Shown: positions 50,501-60,919 of the stretch, piece after piece
Position numbering within the stretch: position 1 is the first letter of the stretch
Layout: each line of letters starts with the position of its first letter
Assembly: GCA_023052935.1 (NCBI GenBank)
Contig: CM041292.1
Coordinates: 139,142,951-139,206,950, forward strand
Direction of reading: 5' to 3'
DNA length: 64,000 nt
Source: Piezodorus guildinii
Lineage: Eukaryota; Arthropoda; Insecta; Hemiptera; Pentatomidae
The notes under the pieces: model-generated
Database searches by the model: none
The model's input: only the letters and a program-made list of their open reading frames with translations
Told to the model about the DNA's origin: nothing
Made by a program: the position numbers and the translations under genes

Positions 50501-53500
50501 CCCCTCCGAAGGACGGCATAACTAGGAATAAAAAATCCTAGGACCACCTGCGGGTTTGAAACCATGACCTTTGGCATAGGAGGCTGTTATGCTAGCCACA
50601 AACAAGTGATCCCAATATGTATACAACATTATGCAGCGTGATACCTCTATCGTTGCTGCACTTTGTCAAGTGTCCTTTCTTAAGGCCCACTGCAATTATT
50701 CCACCATTTCAGTTTTTTAGGCTGTACCTATCTGTTTTTGAGATTATCAATATCTAAAACCACCCTCCCCACACACTACAACCATTAGAAATTACATCGT
50801 GGAGAGGGAGTTGCTTTGTGTCCTTCCAATGTATCAGGCCAACTTCTTGTTTGCCTTTCTTTCTTTCTGCCCCTAAGTTCTTGATGATTACTGCTGCTAG
50901 CTGTTGGCCTGCCACTCAATATTCCTCAGAGAGCAGCTTCAGGCTGATCATATTATCAGTCGTGGGTTCAGATACTCTGACCAGCAAGAACTGTTCCCAT
51001 TCTTCCTGAAAATATAGATAGGGGAAGAACGCAGGCTCCATGCTCACTTCTACTGTTGGGTGCACTGTATCGTCTAGTTTGAACCTATACTTATAGGCTC
51101 AGATGCAGTCATTTCCGTTAAGTAACTGGGTGAGGTGTAAACCTTACGGTGCTTCCATGCCATCAAAGGTTGAATCTGTAAAACCAGGCTGTGGGTCCAC
51201 CTCCCTTTCATTCTGTGGCCTTTGCCATTTCTCCTTGGTCTAAATTCTTTCATTCGAACTGGAGATGCAGTGCTCTCTACTATACGATAACCTTCTCTTC
51301 TCAAAAATGAACCCTATCAGTATGAAACATGGTGTAAGACACGACAAGATTTTAAAGCACTCCAAAGGACATGGACACAATCGGTCTTCTGTAGCATGTT
51401 GTTTTCATGACAATTTCCCATATCTCTGCTCAGTAGAGCGTTATTAATGTTACTATGTTCAATATTAAAAGCCTAAGACTGTGGCTGGGCCCTCCTTGAA
51501 CCTTTTTTATTGTTTTATGAACAAAATAAAAAATACTTAAAAATAAGATCAGGAGATCTTTAAAGTCTCTAAATAAGAATAAATTGTCTGTTTAAAGCCT
51601 TTTATATCTTCAAAATCCAATCAAGTACAAGAATTTAAATGATGAAGATTAATAATTTTAAAAGGCATTAAAAATGAATTAACTTGAATTTAGCTTAAAA
51701 AATGCTTAGTCAATAGTACAACAACTATAACAAAAATATCATTCTAGCTAATTTTTATTTGATTACTAGTTCTTAAGCTAGAACACAAAACTTTATCTTC
51801 TTATTTTGTATTTATTATACGATTATTAATCCTTTGAAGTCAAAATAGCCACTTCATTAAAATAACAAAACAAAAATAAAATGAAAACAGATTATTTGAA
51901 TTAAAGTACATATTTAATATAAAATAATTAAATACAATATTAGTTACCTTGATTTTTTTGCGCAATGGCCAAGGAGTTCCAATGATATAGGTTGTTAAAT
52001 CAATATAACATTTACGGAAATTACTAGGAAGTATATCTTTTGTCAATTTAGAGGGCTCTTTCAATAATTCTTCAGGAGGTTTGGCCAGATGAGAAGCTAA
52101 TTTTAGAATTTTTGACCTCTCATTCACATCTTTGGTTATCTGTACCCACAGCTTAAACACTAACATTGAGCGGATAAAGGATTGTTCTGAATGTTGAGTT
52201 GAAGGAAGATCTCTAACAACTCGACTGAAAAAATTATAATAAAAAAATCGTAAGAACGCAAAAATTTTTAGGATGAAAATAATTCATTAAAAAAAAAAAA
52301 AAATAATAATTTGGTCACAAATATTACTGCAGTTTAAAATGAATCCATGTCTATCATATTTATTTATTTACTAGAAATTATGAGAATATCTATTAGCCAA
52401 TGATTTCTCAAGTCTATTTATTACATATAGTCTAAACACATAGTTAAAACTCTTTATTTCAGTGGTTCCTTACTTTACTGGATACTCTTAGGATTGACTG
52501 TACACTGTCATAATGGACAGTATCAAACATTTTCAGTAAATTAACATAACTTAAGAAAATAAATAATAAGAAAAATAATACAAACTACTAGCCTGATAAG
52601 AAGAGTACTTATTTCTTGAAATTTTTTGGAAATGTTATGTGACTTTAATACCGTATCTAGTGTGAACCTATGTTGGTGGTCTGGAACAAATTACAACTTA
52701 ATGAAAAATATAATATTGCGATGATATAGATAATATTATAAGTAATATGTAATAAATAAACTCTACCTAGGCAGTTCTCCATTATAGATGTCACTCGACT
52801 TGATAATGTAGCTGCACTCTCAGTACTACCTCTGAAATTGTCATTATTTGATTTTAAAGATTTATGAGACAATTTATAAAGGAAAATACACAGTTCTATA
52901 AAAATTTCCTTGTTACTTACTCAGATGCTTTGATTTCAAAATCAATGTATATTGAAATCAGATCAGACATCCTTTGATAATAAATGCTGTCCAGAGTAAT
53001 ATTCTGAAAATCATACCAGTATATTTATAAAGTAAAATATTTACAAGAAACAAAAAAACAACGAAATCATCCATCAACAAAATATTTGAATAAATATTTC
53101 AAAATATTTTAAAATTTGTTAACATATGTGCAGTATAGCGAAGAAATATTAATTTTTTAAAAGTATAATATTTATGTTTACAAACAGTTAAAAAACAAAA
53201 ATGCTAACATGGATGACCTCAGAAAACTTTTGGCAGGCTAACTACAGCCTAGAAATTCAAGAGTTATTTTTCCCTGTAACTCTTTAAGTTTTTAAAGGAA
53301 TGAGCTATATGAGACAATGATCTAACTTGATATTCTGAATAAGCTAATTAGGACATAAAAATAGTAAGGGGAATTAATGTATTACTTCTTGTATATATTA
53401 TAATAAATATTATGGTGGCAACACTGGTAGGTCTGAACCCAAGCCATTGAGAAACTGGATGACAGGCACAGAAAATAGAAACAACTGGAGGAGGCAACCT

Positions 53501-53958
53501 TTTTATTTTGCATACTCATGTTCACTCATTTAAATAATATTTACAGTCACTTTCTGTGTTTCCATAAACATTGATTAAGAGAGAACAATTTGCTAACAGA
53601 TATGGCAACCAAGATCTTTCATGGTTTGTATAAATACATGTTCTTCCCTCCCTTCCCCTCTTCCCTTCCCCCATAAAAAAAGAGAAGTACATTTAATGAT
53701 TTAAAAACTGATATCCTAGTAATACAGATCTATTTATATTCCAAGGATCTATTGAAATATATATGGAAAAGAAAACAGTTAGCGGTACTATTATAATGTA
53801 AAAATTAATTGAAACATTAGATAAAAATAATATTTCTTACCTGTTTAATTTCCTCAAACATTAAATGGAACATCATTAGTGTTTTAGACATCAATTTAGC
53901 AGTTCTTGAAGAGGTTAGACATCTTTTAAGGCACAGTGTACTTTTTTTTGATATTTCC
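44557..53958 (-). CDS. Gene B: paralogue of gene A, 5' exons not found, two frameshifts
   Basis: Exons seen: 53841-53958, 52921-53003, 52767-52831, 52593-52680, 51948-52224, 48449-48526 and 44557-47952. They match gene A exons 3-9 in order and phase; two have identical lengths (118 and 88 bp). Shared sequence: RMSDLISIYIDFEIKAS versus KMSDLMALYLDMEIKTS, and RVVRDLPST..FIR..LVFKLW versus RVLRDSPGS..YIR..LAFKLW. The last exon encodes about 1,100 residues with an [HY]xMQQ[PS] repeat, the TRCYCLQC cluster, PLKKR, EISYPSTPMISIAELEL and an AT-hook-like LGRPRKNAKK end. Near 47845 (a run of nine A on the coding strand) and near 47600 the frame shifts by one base out and back. The gene A exon 1-2 counterparts were not found. 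Function unknown. Confidence 0.75.
46521..46850 (-). repeat. In-frame 18-bp minisatellite of gene B
   Basis: About 18 units of an 18-bp repeat encode HPMQQP, HRMQQS, HQMQQP and similar hexapeptides (glutamine, histidine and methionine rich). It is absent from gene A. The units are diverged, so the array is not very recent. Confidence 0.9.
48879..49235 (-). mobile_element. Mariner-like relic with one TIR
   Basis: Starts TTGGGTTGTCTGGTAAATAA after a TA, similar to the TTGGGTTG mariner ends, and contains an ACTGTCAATACATTTCTG..CAACTTTCCAACCTCTAGG stretch typical of the mariner 3' coding end read in reverse. No matching right end was found. It lies in gene B intron 8 counterpart (48527-51947). 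Confidence 0.5.
49735..51320 (-). mobile_element. RTE LINE relic, split by a SINE
   Basis: In minus order: an HLTKCSNDRGITLHNVVYKV block, then VFATLLYNQLVPYYERAVGE and YQYGFQGDRSTIDPIYTLRQ (50125-50385), then IKNRLRQEDTLAPLLLNLVL (near 50000-50070), then a C-terminal WARPRARWREKLENN stretch (49763-49993). The tRNA-SINE at 50362-50617 interrupts the RT region. There are several stops. It lies in the same gene B intron as the mariner relic. Confidence 0.8.
50362..50617 (-). mobile_element. tRNA-derived SINE, copy 2
   Basis: Flanked by the 13-bp target duplication TGTATACAACATT (50349-50361 and 50618-50630). It contains the box-B-like GGTTTCAAACCC and the AAATAAACAAACAAAC tail. It was inserted into the RTE relic. 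Confidence 0.9.
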
Positions 53959-53959
53959 C

Positions 53960-54838
53960 TAAAAATGTACCATGACATCAGCTCTATATCACACTAACCA
54001 TTTATGATAGAATGAAACAACCAAATGTTAATATTAACGTTAATGTTAATGTTAATATTGGGACATTACTTCTATGAGGAGATCAAGAAGAAAATGCTAA
54101 CATTAAATAAGGATTGCACATCATGCTGTGCAAAAAAGGTAGGTAGTTACTGTTCCTGGAACTTAAGTAGTTATCGATTTTGAAATTATTTATTGTACAT
54201 AAAAAAAAAAAAATTGTGTGCTTATGAATGCAACAAAGAAGTGAAAACTTTATTGGCAATCGTAATTTATATAGTAAAAAATATTATGTATTAAATAGTA
54301 TTCTGCTGGATCGGATTAGTAGCATAAATGAGAAACCAATTATAAATTAAAGTTATTCTTTTTTTAATTCTAAACAAATCAAATTATTTTCGTTTTCGTA
54401 TTCTCAAAGTATACAATGAGTTTGTGATAACTAAAATAAGAAATAAATACTTTTGATTGAATTTTCCTAATGTATCTAGAAAGAACGCCATTAATTGTAG
54501 TTCCATTGATTTCTATTATTTATGACATATTTAAATCCAATGTATTCTTTAAAAAGTCAATTAAAGGCTTTGATGTTTATATGAAAAGTCGATATTGAAA
54601 TCTCCACTCAAGATCATGGGTAATTTATCTAAGTTCCAATTAAGCAAAACAGACTCTGCTATTGTATATATAAGTAAATTTCTATTAATATATTAAATTA
54701 TTTTCTTTACACTTAGATTAGGTAAGATGTAAGCCGTGAAAGAATGTGCGATTGTTATATTTAGTTACAATGTGAAGTCCTTCGATTATCGTTATTCTAG
54801 ATAATGCAACGTATACTAATTGTTGAGAATGTGTTTTT
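53960..54838. other. Spacer upstream of gene B exon 3; counterparts of exons 1-2 not seen
   Basis: AT-rich. A short array of (GTTAAT)n-like units lies at 54025-54058. No stretch resembling the gene A exon 2 peptide was found. Confidence 0.35.
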
Positions 54839-55721
54839 TACTTTCACTTACTATATATAGTAAGGGGAAGTATTGCGATCGTGAAAATTTTTGAATTCCA
54901 GTTTTCAACGGAAATACAAGTTTTAGGGTCCCCTGAGTCCAAAAAACCAAGTCCCGCAAAAAGGTCTGGTGTGTGGTAACTCCCGGGCGGAAACGGTAAG
55001 TCCTATAAAACTGAAATTTCATATTTAAGACAACTACACGCCCGAGACGTGACAAAACTTTTTTCATCAAAATAAGCTTACCAGAAGAGGCACTTTATAC
55101 CATGCATTTTGCACGATTTTCTCGAAAACGGTTCCTACGATTTTGATTAAACTCGCTATATCGATGTAAAATTTAATGGCCTTTAATATCATTTAGGTTT
55201 TATTCTGATTAAAATGGTCTGACAGGGCTTAAATGCCGATATTTTAAATTTTCTTTCCCTAAAGTACCTTTAATTTTGTAGATTCAGTAAAAATAACTAT
55301 ATTATCTTGTTAACGCTGATGAAAAACAAGTAAATATATAAATTGAATAAATTCGATACCCAACTAAAGGAGAAAACAGAAAAAATATTTTTTTAATGCA
55401 ATTTTTCGTTTTTGAACATAAGAGCAGTAATATACATGTATGATATACCGTTGGAAAGCTGAAGATTTTAGAAAAAATATTATCTCATACACAAGCTTTT
55501 AAAAGTTAATAGAGAGTGATGAAATGAACCTAAAACTAACTGATTATTTTAGATAATAATATAATAGATTTTTTAATAAAACATATGTTTTTTCTTTATA
55601 AATTCAATTTAATTAATTCCTTAATAGTTTCACGTATTTTTATCTCTAACTGTTCTTTGAAAATTCTTTCATTGATTTTAAAAATGGAGGTAAGTGAAAG
55701 TCGTGTGTCGCCCGCACCGGA
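54839..55721 (-). repeat. Family-X repeat, copy 2 (full length, 883 bp)
   Basis: The most complete copy. It has TCCGGTGCGGGCGACACACG at its 5' end (plus coordinate 55721), CTTTCACTTACC about 20 bases inside, and at the other end a perfect CTTACTATA/TATAGTAAG palindrome (54843-54860). It shares the internal GGGACCCTAAAAC and TGCGATCG blocks with copies 1 and 3. Confidence 0.7.
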
Positions 55722-56254
55722 TTTTTTAAAAATTATTATTTAGCTGTACGGTACATGATCTTCTAGCGATTGGAACAGCATTCTTACAAATTTTGTGATC
55801 CACCATCTATCCCGAAATTTTGCTCCGAAATTATCTTTCAACTTTTTCTGCATTTAGAATTATAATCCAAACTCTTCAAACTTCACCACCATCATAATCT
55901 ATATGGCACAATTTCCTTCAGCACGGTTTGCTAAACCGTCGAAAAAGTCACAGACATTAGCCGTTAATATAAATATTTGCCTAACACAAATATTATTCCA
56001 CAAGCCAATCTTTCTATATCGATTGTCGATATTTTACGCAACTTTTGTTTCACGAAACTTTCTTGTTTAACATTATGGCAACCCTTATACGTATCATGTT
56101 TTTTTTTTTAAATTGGTCAATGTTGTTCCACTATATAATAAACCACTAACTACATGCACTAACCTCACAATATAAACTAAAATTGTAAAACAAATGATTG
56201 TTAAAATAATAATTATTATGACGAAACAATAATAACTATTAAAAAAACTATTGA
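55722..56254. other. Non-repetitive stretch, no call
   Basis: Not matched to other repeats in the window. It could include gene B 5' sequence, but no exon with proper splice signals and frame could be supported. Confidence 0.25.
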
Positions 56255-56268
56255 CACACAGTGAAGAG

Positions 56269-56552
56269 GGATCACTTGTAGCTGGGTGGCTAGCGTAACA
56301 GCCTCCCATGCTAAAGGTCACGGGTTCAAACCCGCAGGTGGTCCTAGGATTTTTTAATGGGAGTAAAAAATCCTTAGTTACGCCGTCCTTCGGAGGGGAC
56401 GTTAAAAGGTGGTCCCGAGCCTGTGCGATGTCAGGTACTCGTTAAAGATCCCTATCCTAATAAAACCTGGATAGGCAAAATTTAGGACTCCCACTGTAGC
56501 ATCGTCCGATTAGCCATAGTAGCATAAAGTGACGTTAAATAAATAAACAAAC
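56269..56552 (+). mobile_element. tRNA-derived SINE, copy 3 (best preserved)
   Basis: Flanked by the 14-bp target duplication CACACAGTGAAGAG (56255-56268 and 56553-56566). The head runs GGATCACTTGTAGCTGGGTG with box-A-like TAGCTGGGTGGCTAGC and box B GGGTTCAAACCC, followed by GTGGTCC, which can pair with the head as in a tRNA acceptor stem. The tRNA-unrelated body follows and ends in AAATAAATAAACAAAC. Confidence 0.93.
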
Positions 56553-56564
56553 CACACAGTGAAG

Positions 56565-56740
56565 AGCAGATGACTGTAGTTTTCTTGCTCGGGTAAACTC
56601 GCCGATCTCGAGTTCATCCGAACGAGCCTTTCACTTCAGAGTGACGGGGCAGCCTCACTCACAGCCTGCAAAAAGTCTTTGGGCGGTGCGCCAAAAGGAG
56701 TTAACACTCCAAAACTACTACATTGATAGGAATAATTTTA
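56565..56740. repeat. GC-richer block of unknown nature
   Basis: Contains CTCGGGTAAACTCGCCGATC and GGGCGGTGCGCC. No frame and no second copy seen. Confidence 0.2.
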
Positions 56741-57139
56741 AAGAGGGATGGGTAAAGTAACGTAGAAAAGACCTTACATGAATGGACTGTTGTGAAAAAC
56801 TACAACAGCTCTTTGGGAATCACAGGAGGTTTCTATTTCCTGTGGTATAGAAAGGAGACTTATCAAGGACTTAATTTAGCCAAATGCACCCGCACTGAGT
56901 AGGCTGTGAGTATGCAGGAAATCAGATCCAAGCATTTCTCGGCATACCTTTTTTAAATGAATACATGAAAATAATTTTTATTCTGCGACATTTTCTCCCT
57001 TACGAATAATAAATAATGAACAGAAAAAAAGCAAGTTTGTCTGGCTTCATTTTAGATAAATAACTACCTAGTCAGCTAATGATTATGAAATATATAAAAT
57101 TGAAATAAATAAGAGATACAAACAAAAACAGATTAAAAC

Positions 57140-57800
57140 TTTGAATAAATTTATTTGTGGATAAGATAGGTTACATGTGTGCAGGAGATTGATCTTTGAG
57201 GAGTTGAAAAAAATAAATGGTGTTTTTATACGGTTCGGGATGATACTTAGTGAGTCCCAAAGTATTATGATAGCACAGATGATGAAGGACTTTTCAAAGG
57301 AAGCAGTTCTGTGAGAAGGCTTATGAATCCAAAGGTTAAGATCTTGTGTTTAGGGTATGTAGGAAAGAGTGCTAGTAATATCAAGGATAGAGGAAGGTTT
57401 TCTGGCACTCAAGGATTAGAATAAGAATATACCAAGTAGATATTTTCTTTAAGAATCAGGATAGAGACACCTCTGACTAGAATATCATTGAGAAATGTCA
57501 AAGGCTCTCTACATCTCAGTGTACTATGATATAAGCTAGCTTATCGAAGACGAATGTTGTCATATATTGTCAGAGCGCTTGAGAATAATTGAAGAATTTG
57601 AAGGTCATCGGAATAGCACGAAAAGTGTAGATCTCTCATTCAATAGAGTAAATCATATTTTTAAGATCGAAGAGTAAACAGCATATAACAATCTTGGGAT
57701 ACGAGTGGAAGAGAATACGAAAGGTATACAAGGTCTAAGCTTCCCTTAAGGAATATAGTTTCAATACTGTCGACCTAGGAAGGGATAGGAGCACTGAAGT
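57140..57800 (-). mobile_element. Decayed copy of the L2/CR1-like LINE 3' end
   Basis: The plus-strand text around 57270-57340 (AAGGACTTTTCAAAGGAAGC, GTTCTGTGAGAAGG) aligns with 62710-62760 of the right-edge LINE (AAGGATTTTTTGAAGGAAGC, GATCTGTGAGAAGG). The coding sense is minus, with many stops. Confidence 0.6.
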
Positions 57801-58129
57801 CTATCTCCAGCCTGGACTTCACTCATCTCCTGCATCCTTTACTACGACCATTTAAAGGATTATCAACTGTCTACAAACATCTCCATTGAAGTGAGCGAGT
57901 CTGTCAGGGGAAAAGACAACGGGATCATTGTAAATATGTAAATATCTTAGCATATAATGTATCTGGTTTAAAAGTTAAAGATTATGATTTTCTAAAAAAA
58001 TATCAGCTATTTTGTTTATTTAAAACTTTTGTTGCATAAGGTTGTTTAGATTTTTTTACTCAATATTTTTCTGATTATAAATTGATCCAGAAACCGTCAA
58101 TAAAACATTTTTAATTTTGTAGAGACAGT

Positions 58130-60230
58130 GGAGGAAAGGGATGGCATGTAAGCAGGATCTTATAGTTGAGGGTTATCTCGATTGTGTTGTTATTAATAAC
58201 AGAGACGTTATTAGCATAAAGAGTGTTTGTGCGAAGAAAAAAGTAAAATATTCTCTAGGTTTGAATAAACAATTCTAGGAAGCCAAAGACTCTAAAGAAT
58301 TTTGGGCTTTAGTAAATAATTTAAAGTTAAAAAATATAACTTTGTATAATATTTCCAACCCGTCTCACATAACTCATTATAACGTACCGTGTATTACCGA
58401 TGAAATGATTCATCGTGAGTTCAGTTGCTCCGAATTAAGCCCAGTTATTAAGAGAGCACTGAGCAACAAGAGCGAATTTTATAGAGAAGCACTGGGAAAA
58501 CTTTATAAAATTAGTACTCAAAGTTCTCAATGATAACTTTGATTCCGGAAAACTACCCGCAGTTTTGGGAAAGATAATTTTATATCCAGTGCACAAAAAA
58601 GGATGCATTACTGACCCTAATAATTATCGTGAAATATCCTTTATTAACGCTGTAGAAAAACTCTTCATTGGGTTTCTGGTTGAAAGATTCACAAATTGGG
58701 TGTATTTGAATCATATACTTGATGAAAGACAATCAGGCGAGGCTACAGTACTGTTGACAACATTTTTGTCCTGTATAATTTAATCAATCAGCAATTACAG
58801 GTCAAAGGTAAACATGTCTATAGTCTTTTTATAGATCTCAAGTCCGCGTTCGATACGGTAGATCACACTCTGCTATTTTATAAACTTTGCGCGTTAGGAA
58901 TTTCGTCAAAATTTGTTAATACTTTAAAAGCTTCATACTAGGAAACGAAAGCTGTGGTATGGACACAAAAAGTATTTCTGGCGAATTTAGTATAGAAATG
59001 GGGTTGAGGCAGGGATGTTCATTAAGTCCAATACTCTTTCCCCTCTTTATTAATGACATAACGCAGGAATGAGGAGAAGGAATCAAAGTGGAAACAGCCA
59101 AAGTTAACTCGTTGCTTTTTTGCCGATGATATTGTAGTTTTCACAGACTCGCCGTTGAAACTAAGAGAAATAATATCCAGATTAGAGATGTGCTAGGATA
59201 AATGGTTAGTTCTAAATGTTTCGAAATCTAAAATAATGATTTTTGGTCAAGCGAAAGGGAGAAGACTCAAAATAAAATATAAATGGTGGTATAAGTGGGA
59301 AAAGATGGGGGTAGTGAGGAAGTATAAATATTTTGGTCTGACGATTTCGGATAATTTATCACTTCATGAAAATTTTAAGAAAAAATTACAGACAGCCAAG
59401 TTAGGTATAAATAGTATCTGGAGTAACGTATTCATTAATAAACATGTTCCGACATCGGCCAAGTAGAAAGCATTTCAGGCGGTAGTGGAGTCTGTATTGT
59501 ACTATGGAGCGCAATTTTGGGGATACCATAATTTCCAACAATTGCAACCTATTCGTAGATTATTATTTAATAAACTTTTTAACCTACCAAAGAACACACC
59601 TAACTACATGTTATACCTGAAAACGGGCAGTTATACCTTAAAACAGGTGTTTTATTACAAGAAGTTTACATTTAAATTATATAAGAATTTTAAACTATAT
59701 TGAAATACGCTTACCTAAAATTATAGCTCTTAAAGACATGAAAAACAAAATTTGTAGTTGGCTAAAGAAATGGGGAAAGCTAGCGGATGATTTAGACTGT
59801 CCATTTGATAGGGAGTTTTTATCGGTGGCGAGGTGGAAGAGTCAGATGGTTAATTTAATAGCTGCAGCCAAGGAAAATTATAATATCGAACTAATGATTT
59901 CCGTTATGGGTGCCGAACATCATCTAATCTATAAGAAGCTAGAGTATGGTGTAGATTACATAAATGATGTAAAAATATAGAGTAAATAAAAATGATTATT
60001 AAAACAAGAGCCGAAATGATATCCTTAAATTTTAAACTATGGATGAGGGAAATAGTTTGTACGGAGGATGAAAATATAACTCTTATTTTATGTAAGTGTA
60101 CAGCATTTAATTATTATAGAAAAAAGTATTTTGGGAAGAGTATTTTGAACGAAAACACATGAAATGTGCTGTCAACTATAGATATTTTTAATAAAGGAAT
60201 TCAATTACAATAAAAAACAGAGAATAAGTT
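58130..60230 (+). mobile_element. Decayed non-LTR retrotransposon
   Basis: Blocks in order: IILYPVHKKGCITDPNNYRE (58570), SLFIDLKSAFDTVDHTLLFY (58830), CFFADDIVVFTDSPLKLREI (59115), KYKYFGLTISDNLSLHENF (59325), VLYYGAQFWGY (59495), LPKNTPNYMLYL (59585), and a C-terminal cysteine pair (ILCKCTAF near 60090). There are at least six stops or frameshifts. The clade was not settled. Confidence 0.75.
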
Positions 60231-60325
60231 GCCACAGATAAGTTATATTTATATTTTGTTTATTCTATATGGGAAACAAGTAGCTTATCCCACACTTTTT
60301 GACAATAATGCATAATTTTATTTTT

Positions 60326-60903
60326 GTTTATTTAACGTCACTTTATGCTACTGTGACTAATCGGACGATGCTACAGTGGGAGCCATACATTTTTCCTATT
60401 CAGTTTTAATTATAATAATAATAATAATATAATAGCTTAGCGAACCCGAAGTTCGATGCGATACCACAAATTCCGCCTACACAGACTCGTCCAATGCTCA
60501 CCATTCAAGCCCAAGCTCCGAGTCAGCTTAACGCAATCCTCCCATCTCCGCTTCGGCCTACCTTTCGGACGCCTACCAGTCGGATCAGCAATACCAACTT
60601 TCTCGAATCCGCTCGTCATCGAGCCAACAACTTACTCGCCCATTTGAGTCTCCGCGATGCAATCAGCTCAATTATATTCACAGGATGCAAGTCCGCAATT
60701 CAGTTTTAATTAGAATAGATATATTTAACCAGTAACTGACATCGCACAGGCTCGGGACCACCTTTTTACGTTCCCACCGAATGACGGCATAACTAAGGAA
60801 TTTTTACTCCCATTAAAAAAATCCTAGGATTTCCTGCGGGTTTGAACCCGTCACCTTTGGCATAGGAGGCTGTTATGCTAGCCACTCTGCTACAGGTGAT
60901 CCC
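60326..60903 (-). mobile_element. tRNA-derived SINE, copy 4, split by an RTE fragment
   Basis: The outer SINE has a tRNA-like head GGGATCACCTGTAGCAGAGT with box A TAGCAGAGTGGCTAGC and box B GGGTTCAAACCC (plus coordinates 60840-60903). Its flanks share an approximate ATAATTTT(T)ATTTTT duplication (60312-60325 and from 60904). The 285-bp insert is listed separately. Confidence 0.88.
60413..60697 (-). mobile_element. RTE LINE 3' end inserted in the SINE
   Basis: Flanked by the 15-bp duplication ATTCAGTTTTAATTA (60398-60412 and 60698-60712). The minus-strand frame 60437-60619 reads GRRPKGRPKRRWEDCVKLTR and WTSLCRRNLWYRIELRVR, an RTE C-terminus. The 3' end is a (TTA)n microsatellite directly against the target duplication. 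It is severely 5'-truncated, as expected of target-primed reverse transcription. Confidence 0.92.
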
Positions 60904-60919
60904 ATAATTTTTATTTTTA

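Noticed and set aside
60830..60903. tRNA gene-like head with box A and box B
   Set aside because: It belongs to a dispersed SINE with a shared body, tail and target duplications, so it is not called as a functional tRNA.
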